Source: Daejeonella sp.
GTDB taxonomy: Bacteria; Bacteroidota; Bacteroidia; Sphingobacteriales; Sphingobacteriaceae
Reading direction: 5' to 3'
DNA length: 64,000 nucleotides
NCBI RefSeq assembly: GCF_030695525.1
Contig: NZ_JAUYSS010000068.1
Location: 1-64,000 of the forward strand
In this document: positions 45,158-55,449 of the stretch, piece by piece
Numbering within the stretch: the stretch's first letter is position 1
How the letters are laid out: each line of letters starts with the position of its first letter
Program-made: the position numbers and the translations under genes
The notes under the pieces: model-generated
What the model was told of the DNA's origin: nothing
What the model saw: the letters and a program-made list of their open reading frames with translations, nothing else
Database searches by the model: none

Positions 45158-45772
45158 TTACAATTTAATTCCCATAAAACTCATAAATGCAATGGCCATA
45201 AGTCCCGTGATGATGAAAGTGATGCCTAAACCTCTCAAAGGGTCGGGAATATTTGAGTAACGAACTTTTTCCCTGATCGCCGATAAGGCAACAATTGCGA
45301 GGAACCATCCCACCCCGGAACCAAATGCGAATACAGTCGCTTCGCCCAAAGTGGCATATTCTCTTTCCTGCATGAACAAAGCTCCACCTAAAATTGAACA
45401 GTTTACGGCAATAAGCGGAAGAAATATTCCCAGTGAGGCATACAGTGCCGGTGCAAATTTTTCTACCACCATCTCAACTAACTGAACAATGGAAGCGATT
45501 GTGGCTATGAACATAATAAAACTAAGAAAACTTAGGTCAATGCTGCCAAAGTCTGTGGATAACCATGTTAAAGCACCAGCTTTTAGAATATATTTCTCCA
45601 ATAAGTAACAAATTGGAACAGCAACAGATAGAACGAATATAACGGCCATTCCGAGACCTACAGCGCTTTTTACTGTTTTTGAAATCGCAAGATAGGAACA
45701 CATGCCCAGAAAATAGGCAAAAATCATGTTCTCTATAAAAACAGCTTTAATAAACAGGTTTACATGCTCCAT
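45158..45772 (-). CDS. nqrE: Na+-NQR subunit E
   Basis: 204 aa, six transmembrane helices. [18 protein letters not shown] carries the conserved Cys that helps bind the intramembrane iron centre shared with NqrD; the other Cys segment is [11 protein letters not shown]. Five bases from nqrF. Confidence 0.95.
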   Translation of the reverse strand: MEHVNLFIKAVFIENMIFAYFLGMCSYLAISKTVKSAVGLGMAVIFVLSVAVPICYLLEKYILKAGALTWLSTDFGSIDLSFLSFIMFIATIASIVQLVEMVVEKFAPALYASLGIFLPLIAVNCSILGGALFMQEREYATLGEATVFAFGSGVGWFLAIVALSAIREKVRYSNIPDPLRGLGITFIITGLMAIAFMSFMGIKL

Positions 45773-45780
45773 GAGATCAT

Positions 45781-46461
45781 TTATTTAGCCTCAATTAATT
45801 TTTTATTTCTACTTCTCTGAATCCAGATAATAATTCCAACGACAATCATTGCCATTGGGGGCATGATGACGAGTCCGTTGTTAAAATAGCCCATTTCATA
45901 AGCTGATTCGGGAATTATTCTAAAACCCATAAGTTCACCTGAGCCAAATAATTCCCGAATCATAGATACAATTACGAGAATTACCCCATAACCAATCCCA
46001 TTGCCAATACCATCAATAAATGATGGCCAGGGTTTATTTGCCATGGCAAAGGCTTCCAGTCTGCCCATGACTATGCAATTGGTTATGATTAGTCCGACAA
46101 ATACCGACAATTGCTTGCTGACATCATAAACAAAGGCTTTCAAAAACTGATCAACCAAAATTACCATTGCCGCAACCACGGTTAATTGAACAATGATTCT
46201 AATTCTGTTAGGAATAATATTTCTTATAATCGAAATGATCAGACTTGAAAATGCGGTTACAACAACTACAGCAAGAGCCATGACAATGGATGGCTGCATT
46301 TTTACCGTAACTGCCAGAGCTGAACATATTCCTAATACCTGTACGGTTATAGGATTGCTGTCATTCAAGGGGTCATAAAGAAGCCTTTTATTTTTGGGTG
46401 AAAATAAGGGCTCTTTCTTGCCTTTCTCTTTTTCGGGCGCTGTACTAATTTCATTGCTCAT
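45781..46461 (-). CDS. nqrD: Na+-NQR subunit D
   Basis: 226 aa with six transmembrane helices after a polar N-terminal tail of about 35 residues. LGICSALAVT and TNCIVMGRLEAFAM hold the conserved cysteines. Spacing of eight bases to nqrE. The upstream-strand ORF 46193-46378 is a shadow. Confidence 0.95.
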   Translation of the reverse strand: MSNEISTAPEKEKGKKEPLFSPKNKRLLYDPLNDSNPITVQVLGICSALAVTVKMQPSIVMALAVVVVTAFSSLIISIIRNIIPNRIRIIVQLTVVAAMVILVDQFLKAFVYDVSKQLSVFVGLIITNCIVMGRLEAFAMANKPWPSFIDGIGNGIGYGVILVIVSMIRELFGSGELMGFRIIPESAYEMGYFNNGLVIMPPMAMIVVGIIIWIQRSRNKKLIEAK

Positions 46462-46479
46462 GGGTATCTTATTAGGTCT

Positions 46480-47208
46480 TTAATCTAATGGCTTCATACT
46501 TATCTTTTTGAAATAAGGAATATAATTATTCAGGGTTCTTTGTAGCATTTCAGACACCCCATCGCTGGTTATAGTTGCTCCTGAAACAGCATCAACTCCA
46601 TGTGGGTTTGTTGAACCCGAACTTCCCTTAACTACTTTGACAGAAACAAACTTTCCTTCATCGTCCAGGATTTTTTTTCCTTTGAATTTCTCCTGGAACT
46701 TTTCAGTATCAATTTCAGCACCAAGGCCCGGGGTTTCACTTTTATGACCGAAACTTACGCCATAAACAGTATTCATATCCTCTTCAAGGGCGATAAATCC
46801 CCATATTGGTCCCCATAATCCTTTGCCTCTAACCGGAATGATATAGTAAGTATTATTTTCTTTCTCACAAACAAACAATGGGAAGAGTTCTTTGTCCTTA
46901 TTGCCGGTTTTTTCTTTATCCAATTCTTTTTTCAGATCAATATCAAAGGCGGGTATCCCTCCGTCTACAGGTTCACCCTTGCTATCCAAAACAACCTGTT
47001 TGGTGATATATTTTGAGAAATTTTTCTCAGCCTCCTCAGAAGAACCATTTATTCCGACGCTGCTTAAAATGTTCTCCATTTTTTCAATCCTGGCATTCCG
47101 TGCCTGATAGGGTCCAAGAGCAATGGCTGCTACAGACAACATGATAGCAACGACTACCACCATAGCAGATGAAAATAGAAATGTGGCTTTATTGCTGTCC
47201 TTATGCAT
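46480..47208 (-). CDS. nqrC: Na+-NQR subunit C
   Basis: 242 aa. One N-terminal transmembrane helix, then a periplasmic FMN-binding domain. The SGAT motif VDAVSGATITSDGVSEML marks the Thr that receives covalent FMN; GLWGPIWGFIAL and ETPGLGAEI are typical. It overlaps nqrB by eight bases. Confidence 0.95.
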   Translation of the reverse strand: MHKDSNKATFLFSSAMVVVVAIMLSVAAIALGPYQARNARIEKMENILSSVGINGSSEEAEKNFSKYITKQVVLDSKGEPVDGGIPAFDIDLKKELDKEKTGNKDKELFPLFVCEKENNTYYIIPVRGKGLWGPIWGFIALEEDMNTVYGVSFGHKSETPGLGAEIDTEKFQEKFKGKKILDDEGKFVSVKVVKGSSGSTNPHGVDAVSGATITSDGVSEMLQRTLNNYIPYFKKISMKPLD

Positions 47209-48376
47209 TTTGCTTTAAATTGGATCTTTTTAACCTTCTCTTAATATTTGCAGCTACCACATAGTGATCGATAAGTGGTGCCATAACATTCATAAATAGT
47301 ATAGCTAACATCATCCCTTCGGGGTATGCAGGATTAAATACCCTGAACAGGATAGCAAATAATCCAATCAGGAAACCATAAATGTATTTACCAGTATTAG
47401 TTTGAGCTCCGCTAACCGGATCAGTAGCCATAAAAATAGCCCCAAACGCGAAGCCTCCGAGAACCAGGTGATGAACCGGACTAATCTGCATGAGCGTGTT
47501 AAGCCCGAATAAATTAAAAATCAGTGCCATTATATATCCACCTGCAAATACAGACAACATGATTCTCCAGCTCCCTATACCTGTATATAATAGAATGGCT
47601 GCACCAATCAGGCATGCCAGAGCAGATGTTTCGCCAATAGAGCCCGGTATGATTCCGATGAAAGATTCCCAAACCCCGGGAATTTTGTCTGCTAATCCGG
47701 CAGCGGCATCGCCCAGTGGGGTAGCACCGCTATAAGCATCAACTACCTGTTTCCCTTCTTCTGAGCTGATATTTATCCAGACTTCATTCCCGGAAATTTT
47801 AGTTGGGTAGGCAAAAAACAGGAATGCACGGGCGGTTAAAGCCGGGTTTAAGATATTCATGCCCGTACCTCCAAAGACTTCCTTTCCGATAATTACTGCA
47901 AAAACTGTCGAAACTGCAACCATCCACAAAGGGACATCAACAGGCATAACCAGGGGGATAAGCATTCCGGAAACCAAAAAGCCTTCGTTAATGGTATGCT
48001 TACGGATAATTGCAAAAATAAACTCTACCGCCAGGCCTGAGATATAGGAAACAACTACTATGGGTAGTACTTTGATTGCTCCAAATATGAAATTATCGAA
48101 TATCGGGGTGTCTGAAATACCAAATGCCAGGTGGTGTTGGTATCCTACATTCCACATGCCGAAGAGGAGGCAGGGTATCAAGGAAAGAATCACAAGCACC
48201 ATGGTCCGCTTCAGATCAATTGCATCGCGAACATGTGCTCCTTTTGGAGCAGTTGTATGATCCGGAACAAAAAGGAAGGTCTCAAATGCGTTGAAAGCCG
48301 GGTAGAATTTTTCAAGTTTTCCGCCTTTTTCGAAATCGGGCTTTAGCTTATCCAATAATTTTCTAAGTAGCATCAA
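47201..48376 (-). CDS. nqrB: Na+-NQR subunit B
   Basis: 391 aa, about ten transmembrane helices. GKEVFGGTGMNILNPALTARAFLFFAYP and the FMN-attachment motif DAYSGATPLG are characteristic, together with HHLVLGGFAFGAIFMATDPVSG. It contains the Na+ path and the quinone/riboflavin region. Start could be either of the two initial Met codons. Confidence 0.95.
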   Translation of the reverse strand: MMLLRKLLDKLKPDFEKGGKLEKFYPAFNAFETFLFVPDHTTAPKGAHVRDAIDLKRTMVLVILSLIPCLLFGMWNVGYQHHLAFGISDTPIFDNFIFGAIKVLPIVVVSYISGLAVEFIFAIIRKHTINEGFLVSGMLIPLVMPVDVPLWMVAVSTVFAVIIGKEVFGGTGMNILNPALTARAFLFFAYPTKISGNEVWINISSEEGKQVVDAYSGATPLGDAAAGLADKIPGVWESFIGIIPGSIGETSALACLIGAAILLYTGIGSWRIMLSVFAGGYIMALIFNLFGLNTLMQISPVHHLVLGGFAFGAIFMATDPVSGAQTNTGKYIYGFLIGLFAILFRVFNPAYPEGMMLAILFMNVMAPLIDHYVVAANIKRRLKRSNLKQNA

Positions 48377-48535
48377 GTTAAAATGTTTTAGGATAATCTT
48401 TGGCTTCCTGCCTGAATTATCGGATTCAAACTTATTTCTTATGTACTATTAGGTATCTTATAATTAAGCTTCGGAACGTATATTTTTGATCTGGTTTTTC
48501 TATTAGGGTTCTTTCTCTTTTAGAATTCTTAATGA

Positions 48536-49894
48536 TTAGTTCATTTCTTTTTGGATAATGTCAATTCCACGTTTGATTATTTCCTGAGATTTAATTTTTG
48601 AAGTACAAACAAACTCACAAAGCGCAAAATCTTCTTCCACTACCTCATAAATGCCAAGCTGCTCCATCATTTCAATATCTTCAATTAAGATTGATTTTAA
48701 GAGTTGAACAGGGTAAATATCCATAGGGAATACCTTTTCATATTGACCGGTGACTACGAAAGGGCGTTCTTCGCCGTGCAGGTTCGTATTTAAGGTGTAT
48801 TTCTTGTTTGAATTAAGCCATGAAAAAAAGGTGCGCGACATACTGAACTTATCAAGACCCGGTGCTAACCAGCCCATAAACTCAGATTCGTGACCCTCAG
48901 GGATAACAGTGATTTGGGAATCATAATAACCCAGGAATCCATCTTCCTTGATTTGGCTGCCTGATAAAACATTTCCACTGATGACCCTGTTTTCACCTGC
49001 TTTTAGTCCGCCATCATTTAGCATGCTTTTTACTGAACACCCAATAACAGTTTTATAGTATTTAGGATTTGAAACCTGTGAGCCGGTTAAGGCAATAATC
49101 CTTGTAGCATCGTATTTTCCTTCTGAAAACAATTTTCCAATGATCAGAACATCCTGCGGGTTTACATACCATACCACTTCGCCCTTATTGACAGGATCAA
49201 TATGATGTATCTGGACACCTACATTTCCGGCAGGGTGTGGCCCTGAAAATTTATTGATAACCACACCTTTCGCATTACTGAAAGTGGATACTGAAGATTT
49301 TGATCCATCAATATTTAAATGAACCTTCCCATTTGTTAATTTGATGAGGGCGTTCAATCCTGTTTGAAAGTTTTCATTATTTTTTCCCTGCATGATAAAA
49401 TCAATGTCAGGTGCCAGCGGATTAGTGTCAAATGCCGAAATAAAAATCGATTTTGGTGTTTCTGAAGGTTTTGCTATAATTCCAAACGGACGTTGGCGTA
49501 TCAGTGGCCATAAGCCATTAACTAATAATGATTGAATAATCTCATCCCTGCCTAATTCATCAGGATTAGTCTTATCCAATTCAAGATAGTTGATTTTTTT
49601 GTCGGCCAGTATTTTTATCTCCAGTATTTTACGTTTTTCAGCCCGTATTACTTCGATGATCTCTCCACTAACAGGTGAACAAAATTTTATGGATTCATTG
49701 TTTTTGTCAAAAAATAGAATGCTTCCAGCTAAAACTTCATCTCCGGCTTTAACTAAAATTTTAGGGTTTATTCCGGGAAAATCTGAGGGTTTTATTGCAA
49801 ATACTTCTGGTAAGGGTAGATCAGAAAGTAATTTATTAGCTTCTCCGGTAAGCTGGATATTTAAGCCGTTTTTAATTTTAATACATCCCGACAT
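48536..49894 (-). CDS. nqrA: Na+-NQR subunit A
   Basis: 452 aa soluble subunit. Starts with IKIKNGLNIQLTGEA; further NqrA segments are PKILVKAGDEVLAGSILFFDK, GLWPLIRQRPFGIIA, HPAGNVGVQIHHIDPV and FSMSRTFFSWLN. First gene of the operon. A 159-base gap with no gene or hairpin separates it from nqrB. Confidence 0.96.
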   Translation of the reverse strand: MSGCIKIKNGLNIQLTGEANKLLSDLPLPEVFAIKPSDFPGINPKILVKAGDEVLAGSILFFDKNNESIKFCSPVSGEIIEVIRAEKRKILEIKILADKKINYLELDKTNPDELGRDEIIQSLLVNGLWPLIRQRPFGIIAKPSETPKSIFISAFDTNPLAPDIDFIMQGKNNENFQTGLNALIKLTNGKVHLNIDGSKSSVSTFSNAKGVVINKFSGPHPAGNVGVQIHHIDPVNKGEVVWYVNPQDVLIIGKLFSEGKYDATRIIALTGSQVSNPKYYKTVIGCSVKSMLNDGGLKAGENRVISGNVLSGSQIKEDGFLGYYDSQITVIPEGHESEFMGWLAPGLDKFSMSRTFFSWLNSNKKYTLNTNLHGEERPFVVTGQYEKVFPMDIYPVQLLKSILIEDIEMMEQLGIYEVVEEDFALCEFVCTSKIKSQEIIKRGIDIIQKEMN

Positions 49895-50245
49895 ACAGTA
49901 AAATTTAATTCAAGCAATTTTGGAAATGAATCTTAGTGGACTCCTGATATGATGCTGAGCTTACCGAATCGTATAAAAAAAATTGGGGATCTGTCAATTT
50001 TTAGTCATTTTGCAATATACATTATATTTAATAATTAAAAAATTTCTGTGTCCTAAAAATATTATTACAAAAAATTATTGCTATTTTTAATCAAGTGCAA
50101 ATAGCATAGTTATAATTATTTATAAAATCGCCCTAACTGACATCACGAGTCCCGAATAATCTTAAGAGCTAACCCAAAAGAGCGATTAAATTGAGTTTAG
50201 AATATTACCTTTTTACAGGATATTTCATTCAAAAAAACAATTTAT
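49895..50245. other. 351-base AT-rich divergent spacer
   Basis: It lies between nqrA (-) and the CBS gene (+) and must hold both promoters. I see no ORF and no strong hairpin; several TAAATTTTA-like boxes are present but none has a convincing -33 partner. Confidence 0.4.
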
Positions 50246-50677
50246 ATGGGAGCAGTCAGCAAAATTTTAGAACGGAAAGGAACATTAATCTTTTCTATTA
50301 CGCCGGATACAAGTGTATTTCGAGCACTTGAAATTATGGTCGAGAAAAATGTAAGTGCCCTTCTGGTAACCGAAGCCGATAAACTGATGGGTATATTTTC
50401 TGAGAAGGATTACGCTCGTAAAGTAATTCTAAAAGGTAAAGCATCAAAACATACAAAAATCAGGGAGATTATGTCTCAGGAACTTACTGTCGTAGCGCCC
50501 GAAAACTCTATTGATCATTGTATGCAATTAATGACCAATAAATTCATACGGCATTTACCAGTTGTCTCAAACGAGAAGTTAATCGGTATTATTTCAATTG
50601 GGGATGTGGTAAAACATATCATTGAAGAACAAAAATTCATTATTGAAAACATGGAACAATATATTGCTGGTCAATAG
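50246..50677 (+). CDS. Two-CBS-domain protein
   Basis: 143 aa consisting of a CBS pair: first at 10-65 (VFRALEIMVEKNVSALLVTE, GIFSEKDYARKVIL), second at 75-130 (IREIMSQELTVVAPENSIDHCM, HLPVVSNEKLIGIISIGDVV). Such stand-alone pairs bind adenosine nucleotides and regulate partners. The partner is unknown; it converges on nhaA. Confidence 0.9.
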   Translation: MGAVSKILERKGTLIFSITPDTSVFRALEIMVEKNVSALLVTEADKLMGIFSEKDYARKVILKGKASKHTKIREIMSQELTVVAPENSIDHCMQLMTNKFIRHLPVVSNEKLIGIISIGDVVKHIIEEQKFIIENMEQYIAGQ

Positions 50678-50685
50678 CTTTCTCA

Positions 50686-51948
50686 CTAAGGTAGGCTGAT
50701 AGCATTTTGGTCCAGATTTTTTATTTCTGCATGTATTCTATGTCTTTTATTTGTTAATCTTGCTTTTCTCAATCGTTTCGCTCTCTTTTTGTTTAGTGAA
50801 TAGAGGAAAACGAATCCGGATACACCAGCAAGAATAGATGCCACTAATACTGAAAATTTAGCTTCAACATTATAGATTGGATTGCTGAAGGAAAGCAGGG
50901 CAATGAAAATTGACATGGTAAATCCAATACCCGCAAGTAATCCTAAACCGAAAACATGTTTCCAGCTTGCTCTTGATGGTAAAGAGGCGATACCTGATTT
51001 AACGGCCAACCAGGAAAACAGGGTTACCCCGAGTGGTTTACCTATGGTTAAACCGAATATGATGCCTAAACCAAGCGGACTGGTAAGTCCATCTAACATT
51101 TTATTTTCGAATTGGATATTCGTGTTTGCTAGTGCAAAAATAGGCATGATCAGAAAATTTACCGGTCTAACGATCAAGTGTTCTAAATGTTCAAGCGGGG
51201 AAGTCCTTTTTACCGGATTGCTTGGAATAGTTAATGCCAGTAAAACTCCTGCAATGGTAGCATGAATGCCTGAATGGTGTATAAAGTACCAAAGAAATAG
51301 GCCGGGGATTATGTAAAAAAACAATCTTTTTACACCCAGATAATTCATGGTTATCAGTAAAGACATAATACCTGCAGAATATAATAACTGCATCAAATGC
51401 AATTCGTTGGTATAGAAAATAGCTATTACAAGTATAGCTCCAAGGTCGTCGACGATAGCTAAAGCAGCCAGAAATACTTTTAATGAGGCCGGTACCCGTT
51501 TACCAAGCAGTGATAATACACCAAGAGCAAAAGCAATATCAGTTGCCATGGGTATACCCCAGCCTGATATGGTTTCGAGGTTATAATTGAAAATAAAATA
51601 GATTCCGGCAGGAATAAACATTCCACCTAATGCAGCAAATATTGGCATTGCAGCCTTTCGGGGAGAAGATAATTCCCCTTCAATGATTTCACGCTTAATT
51701 TCAAGTCCAATTAATAAAAAGAATATAGCCATCAGGCCATCATTTATCCATTGAGATAAAGAATACTCTAACTGAAGGTTGGAACTGCTATATCCAAGTT
51801 TTGTAGAAAGTAGATTTTCAAAACCTTCGCCAAGTGCTGAATTCGCAATAGTTAAAGATACAAGGACAGAAAAGATAAGGATTATACCACCAATTTGTTC
51901 AGAACGAAAAAAGTCACGGAATGGTTTTAAGTTTATTGCTTGAGCCAT
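50686..51948 (-). CDS. nhaA: NhaA Na+/H+ antiporter
   Basis: 420 aa, about 12 transmembrane helices. The paired aspartates lie in GVLSLLGKRVP...IVDDLGAILVIA. WINDGLMAIFFLLIGLEIKRE and ATDIAFALGVL are typical. Lys/Arg-rich C-terminal tail. Second Na+/H+ antiporter near the Na+-NQR. Confidence 0.95.
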   Translation of the reverse strand: MAQAINLKPFRDFFRSEQIGGIILIFSVLVSLTIANSALGEGFENLLSTKLGYSSSNLQLEYSLSQWINDGLMAIFFLLIGLEIKREIIEGELSSPRKAAMPIFAALGGMFIPAGIYFIFNYNLETISGWGIPMATDIAFALGVLSLLGKRVPASLKVFLAALAIVDDLGAILVIAIFYTNELHLMQLLYSAGIMSLLITMNYLGVKRLFFYIIPGLFLWYFIHHSGIHATIAGVLLALTIPSNPVKRTSPLEHLEHLIVRPVNFLIMPIFALANTNIQFENKMLDGLTSPLGLGIIFGLTIGKPLGVTLFSWLAVKSGIASLPSRASWKHVFGLGLLAGIGFTMSIFIALLSFSNPIYNVEAKFSVLVASILAGVSGFVFLYSLNKKRAKRLRKARLTNKRHRIHAEIKNLDQNAISLP

Positions 51949-52058
51949 GGCGGCAAAAATAGTAAAAATTTTCAGGGTGTTTGTCTATTTAAGGTAAGAA
52001 AAGGCCAATATAGTGTATTCCAGGCTATTTTATGGAAATTTTATTCCATAAAATTCAA

Positions 52059-52679
52059 TTACAAAAATTGATCCAGATCACCCTTTCCCTGCCTTATAAT
52101 TTCAAATACACCTTCACTGCAATCTACAATCGTAGAAGGCACATTATCGCCATATCCTCCATCAATTACCAGATCAACAATATCTTCATACTTTTCATGG
52201 ATCAGTTCAGGATCTGTTGAATATTCGATAATTTCATCATCATCATGTATGGAAGTAGATATGATTGGATTTCCAAGCAGTTTTACAATGGCTCTGGCTA
52301 TCGTATTGTCAGGGATTCTAATCCCAACAGTCTTTTTATTTGAGCTCAATAATTTGGGTACATTTTTGTTTGCATTGAAAATAAAAGTAAACGGTCCCGG
52401 GAGCGCTTTTTTAATAACCCGGTAGGTCTCGTTATCAATTTGCCTCGTAAAATCTGAGATATGCCTTAGGTCATAGCATATGAATGAGAAATTTGCTTTT
52501 TCAGGTTTAATACCCCTTATTTTACAAATTTTTTCAATGGCTTTCGAATTGCTGATATCACAGCCCATACCGTAAACGGTATCGGTGGGATAAATTATTA
52601 TTCCACCTTTTTTAAGGACGTCGACTACCTGCTGGATCACTTTTTCATTTGGATTTTCAGGGTAGATCTTGATCAACAT
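52059..52679 (-). CDS. tsaC: Threonylcarbamoyl-AMP synthase (TsaC/Sua5/YrdC)
   Basis: 206 aa YrdC domain: [33 protein letters not shown] (KxR and SxN-like substrate loop), [18 protein letters not shown] and NPIISTSIH. It makes threonylcarbamoyl-AMP for the t6A modification of ANN-decoding tRNAs. There is no Sua5 C-terminal domain. 61 bases downstream of asnS on the same strand. Confidence 0.92.
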   Translation of the reverse strand: MLIKIYPENPNEKVIQQVVDVLKKGGIIIYPTDTVYGMGCDISNSKAIEKICKIRGIKPEKANFSFICYDLRHISDFTRQIDNETYRVIKKALPGPFTFIFNANKNVPKLLSSNKKTVGIRIPDNTIARAIVKLLGNPIISTSIHDDDEIIEYSTDPELIHEKYEDIVDLVIDGGYGDNVPSTIVDCSEGVFEIIRQGKGDLDQFL

Positions 52680-52740
52680 GTCTAAAAATACGGATTTTTA
52701 CACATAAACACCCGAATAATGTGTACTCAGTAATATCAGC

Positions 52741-54189
52741 CTAAAACTCTGCATTTTTTGGTGTTCTTGGGAAAGGGATAACATCCCTGATATTCGTCAT
52801 TCCGGTAACGAAAAGTACCAATCGCTCAAAACCTAAGCCGAATCCGGCATGAGGAGCTGTGCCAAAGCGGCGGGTGTCAAGGTACCATGACATTTCCTCT
52901 GCTGGAATATGCATTTCTTCCATTCTCTTTTCAAGCTTGTCAAGACGTTCCTCACGCTGTGAACCACCTATAATCTCTCCAATACCCGGGAACAAGATAT
53001 CCATAGCTCTTACAGTTTTTCTTCCTTCTGTATCTGGTTCATTCAGCCTCATATAAAACGACTTGATATCTGCAGGATAATCAATAAGAATTACCGGCTT
53101 TTTGAAGTGTTTTTCCACCAGAAAACGTTCATGTTCCGACTGCAGGTCTGCACCCCAGCTATCAATCAGGTATTTAAATTGCTTTTTTTGATTAGGCTTG
53201 GAATTTCTTAAGATTTGAATGGCTTCGGTATAAGTGATTCGTTCAAAATTATTTTCAAGGCAGAATTTCAGCTTGGAAAGCAGGTCGAGTTCTGAACGGT
53301 CAGCTTGTGGCTTTTGTTTTTCCTCTTCCAGTAACCTGCTGTTAAGGAACTCCAGTTCATCAGCACAGTGTTCTAATGCATATGAAATCAGATATTTGAG
53401 CAATTCCTCAGCCAGGTCCATGTTATCGTTCAGATCATAGAAAGCCATCTCAGGTTCTATCATCCAGAATTCTGCCAAATGACGTGTAGTATTTGAATTT
53501 TCGGCCCGGAAAGTAGGTCCAAAAGTATAGATATCTCCAAAGGCCATAGCTGCAAGTTCACCTTCCAACTGTCCGGAAACGGTTAGATTGGTAGCTTTTC
53601 CGAAGAAATCTTCCTTATAATTTACTGTTCCGTCTTCATTTCGCGGAATATGATCAGGATCAATCGTTGAAACCCTGAACATTTCACCCGCACCTTCGGC
53701 ATCCGAAGCGGTAATGATTGGTGTGTGCAGGTACAAAAACCCCTTATCATTGAAAAATTTATGTACAGCGTAAGCCAGTGCATGCCGAACTTTGAATACT
53801 GCATTGAAAGTATTGGTCCGGAAACGCAAGTGGGCAATTTCCCTTAAAAATTCAAGACTATGTTTTTTAGGTTGTAAAGGAAACTTCTCAGCGTCACTAT
53901 CACCTAATATTTCGAGGGTATTTACCTTAATTTCAATGCGTTGTCCTTTACCTAATGACTCCACAATTTCACCGGTCAGTGAAACCGCAGCTCCGGTAGT
54001 AAGTCTTTTTAACAGACTATCATCGAAAGAATTAAAATCTACTACTGCCTGTATATTCTTGATGGTTGAGCCGTCATTAATGGCAATGAACTGTTTGTTT
54101 CTGAATGTTTTAACCCAGCCCATTACAGTTGCCTCTTGCCCGAAATCAGTACTGTTTAGTAAATCTTTAATTTTTATCCGCTTAGCCAT
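52741..54189 (-). CDS. asnS: Asparaginyl-tRNA synthetase
   Basis: 482 aa class IIb synthetase. OB-fold anticodon domain at 15-110 ([20 protein letters not shown]). Catalytic motif 2 is [27 protein letters not shown] and motif 3 is [16 protein letters not shown]. AsnRS-type TRHLAEF distinguishes it from AspRS. Confidence 0.96.
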   Translation of the reverse strand: MAKRIKIKDLLNSTDFGQEATVMGWVKTFRNKQFIAINDGSTIKNIQAVVDFNSFDDSLLKRLTTGAAVSLTGEIVESLGKGQRIEIKVNTLEILGDSDAEKFPLQPKKHSLEFLREIAHLRFRTNTFNAVFKVRHALAYAVHKFFNDKGFLYLHTPIITASDAEGAGEMFRVSTIDPDHIPRNEDGTVNYKEDFFGKATNLTVSGQLEGELAAMAFGDIYTFGPTFRAENSNTTRHLAEFWMIEPEMAFYDLNDNMDLAEELLKYLISYALEHCADELEFLNSRLLEEEKQKPQADRSELDLLSKLKFCLENNFERITYTEAIQILRNSKPNQKKQFKYLIDSWGADLQSEHERFLVEKHFKKPVILIDYPADIKSFYMRLNEPDTEGRKTVRAMDILFPGIGEIIGGSQREERLDKLEKRMEEMHIPAEEMSWYLDTRRFGTAPHAGFGLGFERLVLFVTGMTNIRDVIPFPRTPKNAEF

Positions 54190-54267
54190 GTTTTTTCAAT
54201 GAACTGCAAAAATACAAATCGTTCTGTTAACCACAAGTCAATCTAGGATGTGAATAAGGAAGGTTGA

Positions 54268-54693
54268 TTATTTACAGGCAGCAAGGTCTCTTGCAACTTC
54301 GGCCTGATCATATTGCCCCTGTTTGTTTCCGAATGAATTAGTGATGTAGACGATCAGTTGGGCAATATCAATATCAGCCAGATTGTTGTTTCCGGGCATT
54401 TTACCCTGATATACTACATTGTTGATAGTTATCTGTTCAGTTTGGCCATTCCTGATGATACAGGCAAGCTTTTGCTTATTAGCGATCAGGTAAGTGCTGT
54501 CAGTAAGCGGAGGGTATAGTGTGCCTAATCCTTTCCCGTCAGCACCATGACAGTTCTGACAATTCTTTTCATATAGTCCTTTGCCGTTAACAAAATAGCG
54601 CTTGTAGGTAATGCTGTCTTCATTCTGACATGACTGGATCGTTATGACTGGGATGAACAGAAAAAGAAAGATATATATAAACCTATTTCTCAT
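54268..54693 (-). CDS. Cytochrome c lipoprotein
   Basis: 141 aa. Lipobox IQSC (Cys22). One haem site CQNCH at 45-49, followed by GADGKGLGTLYPPLTDS. The probable Met ligand is in QGKMPGNNNLAD. It overlaps the SCO gene by 11 bases (54683-54693), so the two are coupled. A likely periplasmic electron carrier. Confidence 0.9.
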   Translation of the reverse strand: MRNRFIYIFLFLFIPVITIQSCQNEDSITYKRYFVNGKGLYEKNCQNCHGADGKGLGTLYPPLTDSTYLIANKQKLACIIRNGQTEQITINNVVYQGKMPGNNNLADIDIAQLIVYITNSFGNKQGQYDQAEVARDLAACK

Positions 54694-55333
54694 CAGCAGC
54701 TTCTTCCCTGAGAAGTTTATCCATGTCTGCTATCAATTGTTTTACCTGATCTGCTTTTGTTCCGTCGTATGCACCACGTAACTGTTTTTTAGTATCAACC
54801 AGAATAAACCATCCCTGATGTACCAAACCCTGGGGGTCAGAACTATCTTCAAATGCGGAAACTAAATAGTTTTTGGCTGCGATATTGAAGATTGAGTCCC
54901 GGCTTCCGTGAACGAATTCCCATTGATTCCCTTCTACACCAAGTTTGGTAGCATAAGTTTTTAATCGGGAGGGTAAATCGTATTTGATATCAATGGTATG
55001 GGAAAGTAGTTTAACTTTTGGATTGTCTTTGAATTTTTTATAGACATCAAGCATATTCCGGTGCATGATCGGGCATATTGTGTTGCAGGATGTGAAAAAG
55101 AAGTCAGCAACATAAATCTTCCCATCAAAATCCTTATCAGTTATAATTACACTATCCTGATTAAAATAACTGAAAGGTGAAATCGTTTGGTAAATTGTAT
55201 CAACTACGGTTTTGCCATCAACAGTTCTCTCTACCGGCTCACGGTTTCCTAAAATGGGAAGTTTAGTGTCCGACTGATTTGTACAGGATTGAATTACCAG
55301 GATGCTAAGGGCAATATACAAGAGCTTTTTCAT
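54683..55333 (-). CDS. SCO family copper protein
   Basis: 216 aa thioredoxin-fold lipoprotein (lipobox IQSC, Cys17). The copper/redox motif CNTICPIM has Cys83 and Cys87; the third ligand is probably the His in the LLSHTID segment or a later one. SCO proteins assemble the CuA centre of cytochrome oxidase, which fits the ctaA gene in this window. Confidence 0.92.
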   Translation of the reverse strand: MKKLLYIALSILVIQSCTNQSDTKLPILGNREPVERTVDGKTVVDTIYQTISPFSYFNQDSVIITDKDFDGKIYVADFFFTSCNTICPIMHRNMLDVYKKFKDNPKVKLLSHTIDIKYDLPSRLKTYATKLGVEGNQWEFVHGSRDSIFNIAAKNYLVSAFEDSSDPQGLVHQGWFILVDTKKQLRGAYDGTKADQVKQLIADMDKLLREEAADEK

Positions 55334-55449
55334 ATTGCAAATATACTTTGTTTAGCGGGTAGAAAGCCCAAAAAAGGAAAATTAGTCCTGAGGTAATCTA
55401 ATAAAATTTAAGAGTATGATTCATTTTTCTTTTGAATTTTTATCTGATT